64,000 bases of DNA, from the NCBI RefSeq assembly GCF_013185915.1, contig NZ_JAAZUH010000001.1, forward strand, positions 806,001 through 870,000, read 5' to 3'. Shown here piece after piece: positions 48,061 to 60,083 of this stretch. How positions within the stretch are numbered: position 1 is the stretch's first letter; every line of letters starts with the position of its first letter. The notes under the pieces were generated by a model. That model searched no databases and had not been told where the DNA came from. It saw nothing but the letters and a program-made list of their open reading frames with translations. The position numbers and the translations under genes are program-made. The DNA is from Stenotrophomonas bentonitica. Its GTDB lineage: Bacteria > Pseudomonadota > Gammaproteobacteria > Xanthomonadales > Xanthomonadaceae.

Positions 48061-48948
48061 ATGATCCGCACGCTTGCCATTGCTTCGCTGATGTTGCTGC
48101 CGCTGACCGCACTGGCCGATGAGCCGCAGTGCAAGTTCAACGCGCCCCGCGATCTCAAGCTCGACGTCGCCGGCGCCAAGGCGGTGGTGTTCGAGGTCAA
48201 CCAGCACGACCTGGTGCTGCAGGCCGGCCCGGGCGCTGCCCAGCTGGGCGGTCGGGCCTGTGCCTCCAACGCCGACTGGCTGCCGGAGCTGACGGTCACC
48301 CAGGAGAAGGTGGGCGACAAGCTGGTGGTGCGGCTGCGCCGGGAGAACCAGGGGCTGAAGTTCAACATGAGCGGCAACAGCTACGCGTACCTTGACCTGC
48401 GCGGCACGATTCCGGACAACGTGCTGATCCAGATGAAGGTGGGCTCGGGCGATGCGTCGGTCACCGGGGCACATTCGCTGAGTGCGGACGTGGGCTCGGG
48501 CGACATCAACCTGCGCGACATCAAGGGCCTGGTCACGGCGGCGATCGGTTCGGGCGATGTGGAGCTCGACGGGGCGGGTGCGCTGAACCTGCTGTCGGTG
48601 GGTTCGGGCGACTTCACTGCCCGCAACCTGCGCGGCGATGTCACGGTCGGCACGATCGGTTCGGGTGACCTGACCCTGGACGGGGTGACCGGCAACGTCG
48701 CCATCAAGACGGTGGGTTCGGGCGATGTGGACCTGCGCCAGGTGAAGGGCAACGTGAGCCTGGGCAACATCGGGTCGGGCGACTTCGAGGCACGCGATGT
48801 CGGCGGCAGCGTGACGGTGGACCGTCACGGTTCGGGCGATGTGACGGTGCGCGATGTGGGCGGCGACCTGACCGTGGCCAACAGTGGCAGCGGCGACATC
48901 AATGACAGCAACGTGCGCGGCCGCGTCCAGCTGCCGCGTGGCAAGTAA
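48061..48948 (+). CDS. exported GSGD-repeat beta-helix protein (DUF2807/DUF4097-like)
   Basis: A 295-aa protein with a signal peptide (residues 1-19) and an N-terminal domain with cysteines at residues 24 and 67. Nine tetrads GSGD lie between residues 128 and 279, about 18.5 residues apart, each set between beta-rich segments such as DVGSGDINLRDI. That regular spacing predicts a right-handed beta-solenoid with the GSGD turns stacked on one face, a likely ion- or ligand-binding ladder. It follows the permease by 26 bp and should be part of the ytrA operon. It acts in the periplasm or on the surface. Confidence 0.88.
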   Translation: MIRTLAIASLMLLPLTALADEPQCKFNAPRDLKLDVAGAKAVVFEVNQHDLVLQAGPGAAQLGGRACASNADWLPELTVTQEKVGDKLVVRLRRENQGLKFNMSGNSYAYLDLRGTIPDNVLIQMKVGSGDASVTGAHSLSADVGSGDINLRDIKGLVTAAIGSGDVELDGAGALNLLSVGSGDFTARNLRGDVTVGTIGSGDLTLDGVTGNVAIKTVGSGDVDLRQVKGNVSLGNIGSGDFEARDVGGSVTVDRHGSGDVTVRDVGGDLTVANSGSGDINDSNVRGRVQLPRGK

Positions 48949-48960
48949 GGAGACGCGCAC

Positions 48961-49548
48961 ATGAAGACTCGACTGCTGCTGCCGGCGCTGCTGCTGTGCC
49001 TGCCCCTGGCGGGGTGCGGCAATGCCGATTCGAACCGGACGGACCCGGCCACGGGCAAGCCGGTGGTGGACGCCGATTCGATCGGGAAGAAGGTCAAGGA
49101 CGCGACGGACAAGGCCCGGGTGGAAATGGCCCAGGGCAACATCAAGGTGTCCAACAACCAGTCGGACAAGGCGGAGATCACGCCGCAAGGGGACCTGCTG
49201 ATCAATGGCAAGGCGGTGGCGGTGGATGCGCACCAGCGTGCGCTGCTGCTGGACTACCGCAAGCAGATCGAGGCGCTGGCCGGTGCGGGCATGGACATCG
49301 GGGTGGCCGGTGCGAGCCTGGGGGTGAAGGCGGCCGGCGAGGCGCTGCGGGGGGTGTTCTCGGGCGATACGCAGGGCATCGAGGAGCGGGTGAACGCGGA
49401 GGCGGCGAAGATGGAGGCGAGCGCGAAGCAGCTGTGCGGGCTGCTGCCGGTGATGCTGGCCAAGCAGCAGGCGCTGGCGGCGGCGCTGCCGGCCTTCAAG
49501 CCGTACGCGACGATGGACCAGAGCGACATCGACGACTGCCACAACTGA
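48961..49548 (+). CDS. lipoprotein, DUF2884 (YggN)-like
   Basis: A 195-aa lipoprotein with the lipobox PLAGC (C19). The segment EITPQGDLLINGKAVAVDAHQRALLLDYRKQIE matches the core of E. coli YggN (DUF2884), split here for length. Helical stretches and two late cysteines (CGLL near 161, C194) follow. Function unknown. It is the last gene of the ytrA operon, 12 bp after the GSGD protein, and is followed by a strong terminator. Confidence 0.82.
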   Translation: MKTRLLLPALLLCLPLAGCGNADSNRTDPATGKPVVDADSIGKKVKDATDKARVEMAQGNIKVSNNQSDKAEITPQGDLLINGKAVAVDAHQRALLLDYRKQIEALAGAGMDIGVAGASLGVKAAGEALRGVFSGDTQGIEERVNAEAAKMEASAKQLCGLLPVMLAKQQALAAALPAFKPYATMDQSDIDDCHN

Positions 49549-49594
49549 CGGCGGGAGCCTGCGACGTTCGGTCGCAGTCAGGCCACCGGGACGG

Positions 49595-49625
49595 GGGGAG
49601 GACTACACTAGTCCTCCCCTTTTTC
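49595..49625 (+). terminator. intrinsic terminator of the ytrA operon
   Basis: Arms GGGGAGGACTA and TAGTCCTCCCC with a CAC loop, followed by TTTTT. The next gene starts only 15 bp after the T-run. Confidence 0.9.
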
Positions 49626-49639
49626 GTTGTTCGCCCGCC

Positions 49640-50065
49640 ATGAAGAAGTTGTGCCTGCTGCTGTTCGCCCTGTTCTGCGTTGTCGCCACCGGCTGCGACC
49701 AGGAGTACCGCAACCACCGCGCGGAGCGCAGCAAACCGAAGATCACGGTCAGCGACGGCATGGTGACGGTGCGCCGGGCGCCGGCGCCGAACCTGATCAT
49801 CCTGCCGAACGGGCACATGAAGGTGGACGAGATCGAGATTCCGCTGGACGACAGCCAGCAGGCGCTGCTGCAGAACATGTTCGGGCAGCTGCAGGTACTG
49901 CGCCAGAACACGCTGGTGGACGCGCCGCACGACCCGGACAAGCGCGCGGTGAAGATCGTGGTGCCGCCGGGCATGCAGCCGATTCCGGCGGACATCGTGA
50001 CCCGCATTCCCGAGTTCAAGGGCTACACCGAGACGTTCGATAACCTGATGGCAGACCGGCGCTGA
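49640..50065 (+). CDS. lipoprotein related to DUF2884
   Basis: A 141-aa lipoprotein with lipobox VATGC (C19). The segment LIILPNGHMKVDEIEIPLDDSQQALL resembles the core of the DUF2884-like protein just upstream, so the two may be diverged paralogues. No purine-rich ribosome site precedes the ATG (CGCCCGCC) and the operon terminator ends 15 bp before it. Expression would need read-through or a promoter inside the terminator region. Confidence 0.8.
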   Translation: MKKLCLLLFALFCVVATGCDQEYRNHRAERSKPKITVSDGMVTVRRAPAPNLIILPNGHMKVDEIEIPLDDSQQALLQNMFGQLQVLRQNTLVDAPHDPDKRAVKIVVPPGMQPIPADIVTRIPEFKGYTETFDNLMADRR

Positions 50066-50077
50066 CGCCGCACTGCT

Positions 50078-50128
50078 ACGTGGTTGCAATCCTGGTCTGC
50101 CCGGCTGCGACGTGGTTGCAGTCCTGGT
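50078..50128 (+). repeat. 32-bp tandem duplication with a truncated REP
   Basis: ACGTGGTTGCAATCCTGGT (50078-50096) is repeated as ACGTGGTTGCAGTCCTGGT (50110-50128). The first copy is followed by only half a hairpin (CTGCCCGGCTG), the second by a complete GTAG hairpin, as if one REP lost its left arm during slippage. Confidence 0.7.
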
Positions 50129-50305
50129 AGAGCCGGGCCCTGCGCGGCTGCTGTTGGATTCAGGCGAACAGCTTGGGGGTGCGTGGCTTCCCTGGTCAGG
50201 GCCGTCGGGTGCGGGTTTGTGGGGGACGCCGTAAATACATCCATGTAGGCTCATCGCCGCATCCATGCGGCTCGTGCCCCCTCAAACCCACCCCCGCCGA
50301 CCCTC
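50127..50305 (+). repeat. type A composite palindromic element, copy 4
   Basis: GTAG hairpin at 50127-50149, then TTGGATTCAGGCGAACAGC, a spacer, arms GGGTTTGTGGGGG/CCCCCTCAAACCC and two small hairpins: TACAT-cc-ATGTA (50236-50247) and GCCGCAT-cc-ATGCGGC (50256-50271). It is the best-preserved copy. Confidence 0.82.
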
Positions 50306-50336
50306 CGATAATTGGCAGGCGAGTCACCAAAAAGCG

Positions 50337-50359
50337 GTAGAGCCGGGCCCTGCCCGGCT
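50337..50359 (+). repeat. GTAG-type REP hairpin beside fumC
   Basis: GTAGAGCCGGGCCCTGCCCG plus GCT. It ends nine bases from the fumC stop codon on the opposite strand, in the position of a terminator. Confidence 0.75.
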
Positions 50360-50367
50360 GCTGTTTC

Positions 50368-51783
<1,416 letters not shown>

Positions 51784-52015
51784 TGCATCACTCCGCGGTT
51801 CTTTCAGTGGGGAAAGGGAACGGCGGCTGGCAACGGGCCTTCATTCCCTGGCTGGCGGCTCCCCTCACGATACTCCCAAGCCCGATTGAAACCCAAGCGC
51901 GCGCCGGTTCGGCTAGACTCGGGATTCGTGTTCATTCAGGCATCACCTCTCTCCCCATGGGCGACGACCCTCATTGTTGTAACAACACCCGCACCGCCAC
52001 GCAGGGCCGCCGCGC

Positions 52016-53350
52016 ATGATCGTCGGCAACCTCCTGCTCCTGCTGCTGGCCCTGTTCCTGGTCGTGCTCAACGGCTTCTTCGTGGCCGCCGAGTTCGCCC
52101 TGGTCAAACTGCGACACACCCAGGCCGTCGGCCTGGCCGCCCGCCACGGGTGGCGCGGCCGCCTGCTGCTCAACGTGCATTCGCACCTGGATGCCTACCT
52201 CTCGGCCTGCCAGCTCGGCATCACCCTGTCCTCGCTCGGCCTCGGCTGGGTCGGTGAACCGGCCTTCGCCCACCTGCTGCAGCCGCTGTTCGACACGCTG
52301 GGCATGGGGCCCGAAGCGGCCCGCCTCACCGCCTTCATCATCGCCTTCAGCCTGATCTCGTTCCTGCACATCGTGCTCGGCGAACTCGCGCCGAAGTCGA
52401 TGGCGATCCGCCGCCCCGAAGCCATGTCGCTGTGGACCGCCGCGCCGCTGTACCTGTTCTACTGGGCCATGTTCCCGGCGATCTGGCTGCTCAACCACAG
52501 CGCCAACGCCCTGCTGCGCCTGGCCGGCTGGGGCGACGTGGAGCACACCTCGCACCGCTACTCGCGCGAAGAGCTCAAGCTGATCGTCGCCCGCCAGCAG
52601 CCCGGCGCCGACGCGCCGGACCAGGACCTCACCCTGATGAGCCACGCGCTGGAACTGCCCGAGCTGGTCGCCGGCGACCTGATGCGGCCGCGCGAGCACA
52701 TGCGCGTGTTCCGCCAGGGCATGGGCCTGGCCGAGGTGATGGCCGAGTTCGCCGAAAGCCGCTACAGCCGCTACCCGTGGTTCGACACCGACGGCGAAGA
52801 AGTGCTGGGCGTGCTGCACATGAAGGACCTGCTGGTCGAGATCGCGCGCGGCAACCCCACCGACGACCTGCGCGCCCTGCTCCGCCCGGCCAACCTGATC
52901 GCACTGGAAACCCCGGTCACCGCCGTGCTCGAGCGCTTCCGCACCGGCACCACGCACATGGCCCTGTGCGTGGAGGAACATGGCCGCATCCTGGGCTACT
53001 TCACCCTCGAAGACCTGCTTGAAGTGGTGGTCGGCGACATCGAGGACGAACACCCGCACGTGGTCACGGACGCCCCCACCCGCGGCGCCGACGGCAGCCT
53101 GCTGGTGGCCGGATCGACCTCCATCTTCCGCCTCGAACGCCTGCTCGGCCGCGACCTGGCCGCGCCCGAGCACCTGAACTCGGTCGGCGGGCTGATCGTG
53201 CACCAGCTGCAGCGCCTGCCCGAAGAGGGCGAACAGGTGCTGATCGACGGCCAGCTGTTCACGGTCAAGCGCATGGCCGGGCACCGGATCCAGGCCGTCA
53301 CCGTGCGCCGCGCGCCCGAACAGGCCGACGGGGACCCCGGGGCAGCGTAG
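52016..53350 (+). CDS. CNNM/CorC-HlyC family membrane protein
   Basis: A 444-aa membrane protein of the hemolysin-like/CorC group linked to magnesium or cobalt efflux. Residues 1-200 form the DUF21 (CNNM) domain with four membrane segments (LLLLLALFLVVLNGFFVAAE ... LGITLSSLGLGWVGEPAFA). Then come two CBS motifs (about 215-335) and a CorC/HlyC C-terminal domain (about 350-430). A 13-bp palindrome TGTTGT-A-ACAACA lies 35 bp upstream and might be an operator. Ion specificity is not visible. Confidence 0.92.
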   Translation: MIVGNLLLLLLALFLVVLNGFFVAAEFALVKLRHTQAVGLAARHGWRGRLLLNVHSHLDAYLSACQLGITLSSLGLGWVGEPAFAHLLQPLFDTLGMGPEAARLTAFIIAFSLISFLHIVLGELAPKSMAIRRPEAMSLWTAAPLYLFYWAMFPAIWLLNHSANALLRLAGWGDVEHTSHRYSREELKLIVARQQPGADAPDQDLTLMSHALELPELVAGDLMRPREHMRVFRQGMGLAEVMAEFAESRYSRYPWFDTDGEEVLGVLHMKDLLVEIARGNPTDDLRALLRPANLIALETPVTAVLERFRTGTTHMALCVEEHGRILGYFTLEDLLEVVVGDIEDEHPHVVTDAPTRGADGSLLVAGSTSIFRLERLLGRDLAAPEHLNSVGGLIVHQLQRLPEEGEQVLIDGQLFTVKRMAGHRIQAVTVRRAPEQADGDPGAA

Positions 53351-53355
53351 AATGA

Positions 53356-54753
<1,398 letters not shown>

Positions 54754-54778
54754 TCGAGCCAGGCAACACGAGAACCCC

Positions 54779-54815
54779 AAACGGGGCGCCGATCATTCCG
54801 GCGCCCCGTTTTGTT
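54779..54815 (+). terminator. purB intrinsic terminator
   Basis: Arms AAACGGGGCGCC (54779-54790) and GGCGCCCCGTTT (54800-54811) with the T-rich end TTTTGTTT. Confidence 0.88.
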
Positions 54816-54846
54816 TGCGACCCACCGCCCAAACCGACGCACTATC

Positions 54847-54961
54847 GGGGGCGGCCGCCGGGTAGCCCCGGAGGGACGCTAGAAAACATGGATGTTTTCT
54901 AGCAGCCCCCATGGATGGGTTCACGGCGTGTCCCGGAGCGGGCTGCCCGGCGGCCGCCCCC
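54847..54961 (+). repeat. type B palindromic element, copy 2
   Basis: Outer arms of about 23 nt (54847-54870 and 54939-54961) are nearly fully complementary around GGCGGCCGCCGGG and CCCGGCGGCCGCC. Inside are the perfect hairpin CTAGAAAACAT/ATGTTTTCTAG around GG (54879-54902) and a small hairpin CCCAT-gg-ATGGG (54908-54919). The opposite orientation copy is at 20941-21056. Confidence 0.82.
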
Positions 54962-55090
54962 AGCACGTAGCACCCGAGGCGCCAGCGCTCTGGCTCTGGC
55001 CTGAGCGCGACACCCCACCGCAGGTGCACATGACACAGAACCAGCAGACAATAGGCGCGTATCCCGCCTGAACGCTGCAAGGATTCCCCC

Positions 55091-56524
55091 ATGGCTGTGC
55101 GCAAGACCAAAACCCCCGTCATTGAAGTCCAGGCCCGCCCCGGCCTGCCGCTGGGCATGCCCGCCGCCACCTTCCTGCGCGACTACTGGCAGAAGCGCCC
55201 CCTGCTGATCCGTGGCGCCTTCCCCGACTTCGAAACCCCGCTCCAGCCCGAAGACCTGGCCGGCCTGGCCTGCGAGGAAACCGCCCTCGCCCGCCTGATC
55301 AGCCATGACCGCGCCACCGACGGCTGGAGCGTGCGCACCGGCCCGTTCCAGGAAGAAGACTTCCCCGGCATGCCCGACCACGACTGGACCCTGCTGGTCC
55401 AGGACGTCGACAAGTGGGATCCCGACGTCCGCGCCCTGCTCAGCCACTTCAGCTTCCTGCCGCGCTGGCGCATGGACGACGTCATGATCAGCTTCGCCGC
55501 CACCGGCGGCTCCGTCGGCGCCCACGTCGACCAGTACGACGTCTTCCTGCTCCAGGCGTACGGCCACCGCCGCTGGCAGATCGACGCCAGCGAATCGATC
55601 AAGGGCAAGCGCCCCCCGCTCGACTTCCGCCCCGACGTCGAACTCAAGCTCCTGCAGCGCTTCAAGCCCACCCACGACTGGGTGCTCGAACCCGGCGACA
55701 TGCTCTACCTCCCGCCCAACGTCCCCCATAACGGCGTCGCCGAAGACCCCTGCCTGACCTTCTCCTTCGGCATGCGCGCCCCCGCCTCCGCCGAACTGAT
55801 CAGCGACTACCTCGACACCCTGATCATGGATGCCGACGAAGCCATCCGTTACCAGGACCCCGACCTCAAGGTCCCCGAGGATCCCAACGAGATCGACGCC
55901 GTCGCCATGAACCGCGTCGTCCAGGCCCTCAATGCCATACGCATGAACGACCCCGACCGCCTCGGTGACTGGTTCGGCCGCTTCATCACCACCTACCGCG
56001 CCGCCGGTGACGTCGTCGCCTCCGGCCAGCCCCTGCCGCGCCACGATGTCGAAGCCGCCCTGGCCGAAGGCATCGAACTCGGCCGCCACCCCTGGGCCCG
56101 CCTTGCCTGGCGCCGGGCCAAGCGCGGCGCCAGCCTGTACTGCAGCGGCCTCGAATTCGCCCTCCCGGTCAAGGACGCCCAGGCCCTGGCCGGCGCCGAA
56201 CAGATCGGCGCCCCGCTCTACCAGAAGCTCTCCGCCAAGGGCCGCGACGCCCTGCACGAGCTGATCGCCGGCGGCTACTACCAGCTGCTCGACGGCGACG
56301 CCTTCGACGATGAAGACGACTTCGACGACGAAGACGGCAACGAAGGCGTTGCCGAATACGAAATCATCGACGCCACCGACACCGTCGAGGTCGTCGAAGA
56401 CGAAGACGTCCAGGCCAACGTCCACGAAGTCACCGTCCACGAAGACGGCGTCGAAGTGATCGTCGACTTCGACGACAGCGACGACGACGCCGACCCCACC
56501 GACGGCCACGGCGGCAAGGCCTGA
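55091..56524 (+). CDS. roxA: JmjC/cupin ribosomal oxygenase (YcfD/RoxA-like) with acidic tail
   Basis: Fe(II)/2-oxoglutarate oxygenase family that in E. coli hydroxylates an arginine of ribosomal protein L16. The first ~390 residues match YcfD: PAATFLRDYWQKRPLLIRGA, the iron motif GAHVDQYD (HxD) and the distal histidine in PPNVPHNGVAED, followed by a winged-helix region. The final ~85 residues, to residue 477, form a strongly acidic tail (DDEDDFDDEDGNEG and more) absent from E. coli YcfD (373 aa). It overlaps nothing and is one base from the next gene. Confidence 0.92.
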   Translation: MAVRKTKTPVIEVQARPGLPLGMPAATFLRDYWQKRPLLIRGAFPDFETPLQPEDLAGLACEETALARLISHDRATDGWSVRTGPFQEEDFPGMPDHDWTLLVQDVDKWDPDVRALLSHFSFLPRWRMDDVMISFAATGGSVGAHVDQYDVFLLQAYGHRRWQIDASESIKGKRPPLDFRPDVELKLLQRFKPTHDWVLEPGDMLYLPPNVPHNGVAEDPCLTFSFGMRAPASAELISDYLDTLIMDADEAIRYQDPDLKVPEDPNEIDAVAMNRVVQALNAIRMNDPDRLGDWFGRFITTYRAAGDVVASGQPLPRHDVEAALAEGIELGRHPWARLAWRRAKRGASLYCSGLEFALPVKDAQALAGAEQIGAPLYQKLSAKGRDALHELIAGGYYQLLDGDAFDDEDDFDDEDGNEGVAEYEIIDATDTVEVVEDEDVQANVHEVTVHEDGVEVIVDFDDSDDDADPTDGHGGKA

Positions 56525-56525
56525 C

Positions 56526-57026
56526 ATGGCCGCGCCCGGCTTCCCCGATGGCGCGGTCAACATCGAAAGCGCCGACCAGGCGGTGGCCCTGACCACCGCC
56601 CTGGTCGCGCGTGCCCGCCGCCAGCTGTGGATCCACAGCCGCCAGCTCGACCCCGGCCTGCTCGACGCACCCCCGGTGCTCGACGCCCTGCGCCGCTTCG
56701 CCACCGCCCGCCACGACAAGCAGGCCACCCTGCTCGTGCACGACGCCACCGCCATCGCCCAGGCCGGCTCGCCCCTGCTCGGCCTGATCCAGCGCCTGCC
56801 CACCGTGTTCCGCGTGCGCCAGGTCAGCGATCCCATCGACCGCGCCCTCGCCTCCGCCTGCCTGGTCAACGATGCCGGCGACTACTACTTTCGTCTGAGC
56901 GGCCTGCGCTTCGACGGCGAGGCCGGGTTGTCGCTGCCGGCACGTTCGCGGCCGTTGCAGGAAGGTTTGCAGCGCATATGGGAACGTTCGCGGGAATGTA
57001 CCGAGCTGCGCGCACTGGGCTTCTAG
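56526..57026 (+). CDS. PLD-like conserved protein
   Basis: A 166-aa protein that starts one base after the ribosomal oxygenase stop codon. The pattern SADQAVALTTALVARARRQ, LWIHSRQLDPGLL, then TLLVHDATAIAQAGSPLLGLIQR recalls the single phospholipase-D-like domain found in uncharacterised proteobacterial proteins, but no HKD catalytic motif is present, so hydrolase activity is doubtful. It is probably co-transcribed with the oxygenase. Confidence 0.7.
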   Translation: MAAPGFPDGAVNIESADQAVALTTALVARARRQLWIHSRQLDPGLLDAPPVLDALRRFATARHDKQATLLVHDATAIAQAGSPLLGLIQRLPTVFRVRQVSDPIDRALASACLVNDAGDYYFRLSGLRFDGEAGLSLPARSRPLQEGLQRIWERSRECTELRALGF

Positions 57027-57210
57027 TCCGGTTCCGGCACCTGAACCTGTCTGGGAATGACACCGCAGGCCCGCCGGAGGCCGTCGTGGTGCCCCTTCGT
57101 GTCCCGATGGGGGTACAATTTGGCCCGTTAGATACCGCCCGTGCAGGGCTATTCATCTTCCCTGCCGGATCATCGAAGCCCTACCCCACAAGCGAATCCG
57201 ACCCTCCATC

Positions 57211-60042
57211 GTGGACAATCTACTGAAGCAGTTTGCGCAGTCTTCGCAGCTCGCCGGCGGCAACGCCTCCTATATCGAGGATCTGTACGAGCAGTACCTC
57301 GTTTCTCCGGACAGTGTCGATCCCAAATGGAAGACCTACTTCGACGGCTTCAAGGGCCGCGAAGCCGGTGACATTCCGCATTCGGCCGTCATCGCCCACA
57401 TCGCCGACGCCGCCAAGAACGCGGTCAAGGGCGGCGGCAACTCCGGTGCCAGCGACGAACGCGAGCGCAATGTCGGTCGTCTGATCACGGCGTACCGTTC
57501 GCGCGGCCACCTCGACGCCCGCCTGGACCCGCTGGGCCTGGCCCAGGCGGTCAACTCGCCGGACCTCGACCTGCCGTTCCACAGCCTGTCCGAAGGCGAC
57601 CTCAACGCCGAATTCAGCACCGGCGGTGTCGGCGGCCAGCCGCGCATGAAGCTGCGCGACCTGCTTGCCCGCCTCAAGAAGACCTACACCGGCTCGATCG
57701 GTGCGGAATTCATGCATATCTCCGAGGTCGAGCAGCGCCAGTGGCTGTACCAGCGCCTGGAACTGGCCGGTGGCAACTACAGCCTGGACGCTGACACCCA
57801 GCGCCGCACGCTGGAGCGCCTGACCGCCGCCGAAGGCCTGGAACGCTACCTGCACACCAAGTACGTCGGCCAGAAGCGCTTCTCGCTGGAAGGCGGCGAC
57901 TCGCTGATCCCGATGATGGACACCATCATCCGTGACGCCGGCAAGGACGGGGTCAAGGACGTGGTGATCGGCATGGCCCACCGCGGCCGCCTCAACGTGC
58001 TGGTCAACACCCTCGGCAAGAACCCGCGCAAGCTGTTCGACGAGTTCGAAGGCAAGTTCGAGCACGACGAGCACGCCTCGGCCGGCGACGTGAAGTACCA
58101 CATGGGCTTCTCGGCCGACGTGGCCACCGACGGTGGCCCGGTCCACCTGGCGCTGGCGTTCAACCCGTCGCACCTTGAAATCGCCGACCCGGTCGTGGCC
58201 GGTTCCGTGCGTTCGCGCCAGGAGCGCCGCAAGGACAGCGCCCGCAAGCAGGTCATGCCGATCCTCATCCACGGCGACGCGGCCTTCTCCGGCCAGGGCG
58301 TGGTCATGGAGCTGTTCCAGATGTCGCAGGCCCGCGGCTTTGCCGTCGGCGGCACCGTGCACATCGTGGTCAACAACCAGGTCGGCTTCACCACCTCGAA
58401 CCCGGAAGACACCCGTTCGACCCGTTACGCCACCGACGTCGCCAAGATGATCGCCGCGCCGGTGCTGCACGTGAACGGCGACGATCCGGAAGCCGTGGTG
58501 TTCGCATCGAAGCTGGCCTTCGAGTTCCGCCAGCGCTTCGCCAAGGACGTGGTCATCGACCTGATGTGCTACCGCCGTTGGGGCCATAACGAAGCCGACG
58601 AACCGGCGATCACCCAGCCGCTGATGTACCAGGTGATCCGCAAGCACCAGACCACCCGCGAGCTGTACGCCGCGCAGCTGGAACAGGCCGGCGTGATCGC
58701 TGCCGGTGCCGGCAAGGCGATGGTCGATGCCTACCGCAACAAGCTCGATGCCGGTGAAGTCACCACCGAACTGGCCCAGGTCGAAAAGACCCCGCCGAGC
58801 AGCGCGCTCTTCGTCGACTGGCCCAAGCTGCTGGAAGGCAAGCTGTCCGACCCGGTCTCGACCAAGGTCGACCCGGCCAAGCTGAAGCAGCTGGCCGAGA
58901 TGATCAACACCGTGCCGGCCGAGGTAGAGCTGCACTCGCGCGTGGCCAAGGTCTATGACGACCGTCGCAAGATGGCCGCCGGTGAGATCCCGGGCGACTG
59001 GGGCTTTGCCGAAAACCTCGCCTACGCCACCCTGCTGGACGAAGGCAATGCCCTGCGTCTGGTCGGCCAGGACGTGGGCCGCGGTACGTTTACCCACCGC
59101 CACGCGATCCTGCACGACCAGAAGACCGACAACTACTACCTGCCGCTGCGGCAGCTGGTGGACTCCCCGGAGAAGGCCAGCATCATCGACTCGCTGCTCA
59201 GCGAAGAAGCGGTGATGGCCTATGAGTACGGTTTCTCGACCACTGATCCCAACACCCTGTGCATCTGGGAAGGCCAGTTCGGCGACTTCGCCAACGGCGC
59301 CCAGGTGGTGATCGATCAGTTCATCGCCGCCGGCGAAGCCAAGTGGGGCCGCATCACCGGCCTGACCCTGCTGCTGCCGCACGGCTATGAAGGCCAAGGT
59401 CCGGAACACAGCTCGGCGCGCCTGGAGCGCTTCCTGCAGCTGTGCGCGCTGGAGAACATGCTGGTGGTGGTGCCGTCGACCCCGGCGCAGGCGTTCCACA
59501 TGCTGCGTCGCCAGATGCACCTCACCACCCGCAAGCCGCTGATCGTGATGTCGCCCAAGTCGCTGCTGCGCCACAAGCTGGCCGTGTCGACCCTGGACGA
59601 GCTGGCCAACGGCGAATTCCAGCACCTCATCGGCGACGCCAATGCGGACGCCAAGAAGGTCAAGCGCGTGGTGCTGTGCTCGGGCAAGGTCTACTACGAC
59701 CTGCTCGAAGACCAGACCAAGCGCGGCCAGGACGACGTGGCGATCATCCGCGTGGAACAGCTGTACCCGTTCCCGCGTGCGCTGCTGGCTGCCGAACTGA
59801 AGAAGTACGGCAAGGCCACCGACGTGGTGTGGACGCAGGAAGAACCGCAGAACCAGGGTGCTTGGTACCAGATCCGCCACCACCTGCAGTTCTGCCTGGC
59901 CGATGGCCAGAACCTGCACTACGCCGGTCGCGCCCGTTCCGCCTCCCCGGCTGCCGGTCACATGGCCGACCACATCATCGAACAGCAGAAGCTGGTCGCC
60001 GATGCACTGGTCAACCCGTTCAACGACGCGGTCGCTGAATAA
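57211..60042 (+). CDS. sucA: 2-oxoglutarate dehydrogenase E1 component
   Basis: Thiamine-diphosphate decarboxylase of the 2-oxoglutarate dehydrogenase complex in the TCA cycle. It is 943 aa starting at GTG 57211 ([18 protein letters not shown]); the SD is weak, and this start is chosen by family alignment. Seen in order: the N-terminal E2-binding segment, [19 protein letters not shown], the ThDP motif [30 protein letters not shown], and C-terminal [15 protein letters not shown] 184-bp spacer in front should hold the promoter (TACAAT near 57114). First gene of sucA-sucB-lpdA. Confidence 0.97.
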   Translation: MDNLLKQFAQSSQLAGGNASYIEDLYEQYLVSPDSVDPKWKTYFDGFKGREAGDIPHSAVIAHIADAAKNAVKGGGNSGASDERERNVGRLITAYRSRGHLDARLDPLGLAQAVNSPDLDLPFHSLSEGDLNAEFSTGGVGGQPRMKLRDLLARLKKTYTGSIGAEFMHISEVEQRQWLYQRLELAGGNYSLDADTQRRTLERLTAAEGLERYLHTKYVGQKRFSLEGGDSLIPMMDTIIRDAGKDGVKDVVIGMAHRGRLNVLVNTLGKNPRKLFDEFEGKFEHDEHASAGDVKYHMGFSADVATDGGPVHLALAFNPSHLEIADPVVAGSVRSRQERRKDSARKQVMPILIHGDAAFSGQGVVMELFQMSQARGFAVGGTVHIVVNNQVGFTTSNPEDTRSTRYATDVAKMIAAPVLHVNGDDPEAVVFASKLAFEFRQRFAKDVVIDLMCYRRWGHNEADEPAITQPLMYQVIRKHQTTRELYAAQLEQAGVIAAGAGKAMVDAYRNKLDAGEVTTELAQVEKTPPSSALFVDWPKLLEGKLSDPVSTKVDPAKLKQLAEMINTVPAEVELHSRVAKVYDDRRKMAAGEIPGDWGFAENLAYATLLDEGNALRLVGQDVGRGTFTHRHAILHDQKTDNYYLPLRQLVDSPEKASIIDSLLSEEAVMAYEYGFSTTDPNTLCIWEGQFGDFANGAQVVIDQFIAAGEAKWGRITGLTLLLPHGYEGQGPEHSSARLERFLQLCALENMLVVVPSTPAQAFHMLRRQMHLTTRKPLIVMSPKSLLRHKLAVSTLDELANGEFQHLIGDANADAKKVKRVVLCSGKVYYDLLEDQTKRGQDDVAIIRVEQLYPFPRALLAAELKKYGKATDVVWTQEEPQNQGAWYQIRHHLQFCLADGQNLHYAGRARSASPAAGHMADHIIEQQKLVADALVNPFNDAVAE

Positions 60043-60083
60043 CTTTCCCTCATTCCAGAAAAGACAAACCAGGAAGCCCCCGC

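Larger units (their letters stand above)
50066..50367. other. 0.3-kb repeat-filled gap before fumC
   Basis: Holds a tandem duplication (50078-50128), a type A element with its GTAG hairpin (50127-50305) and a second GTAG hairpin at 50337-50359, nine bases past the fumC stop. No gene supported. Confidence 0.8.
54754..55090. other. 0.34-kb gap before the ribosomal oxygenase gene
   Basis: Contains the purB terminator, a full type B element (54847-54961) and about 110 bp that should hold the promoter of the oxygenase gene. No gene supported. Confidence 0.8.

Noticed and set aside
57220-59973. 917-codon minus-strand frame opposite sucA
   Set aside because: Complement shadow of a well-conserved gene; no recognisable domain.
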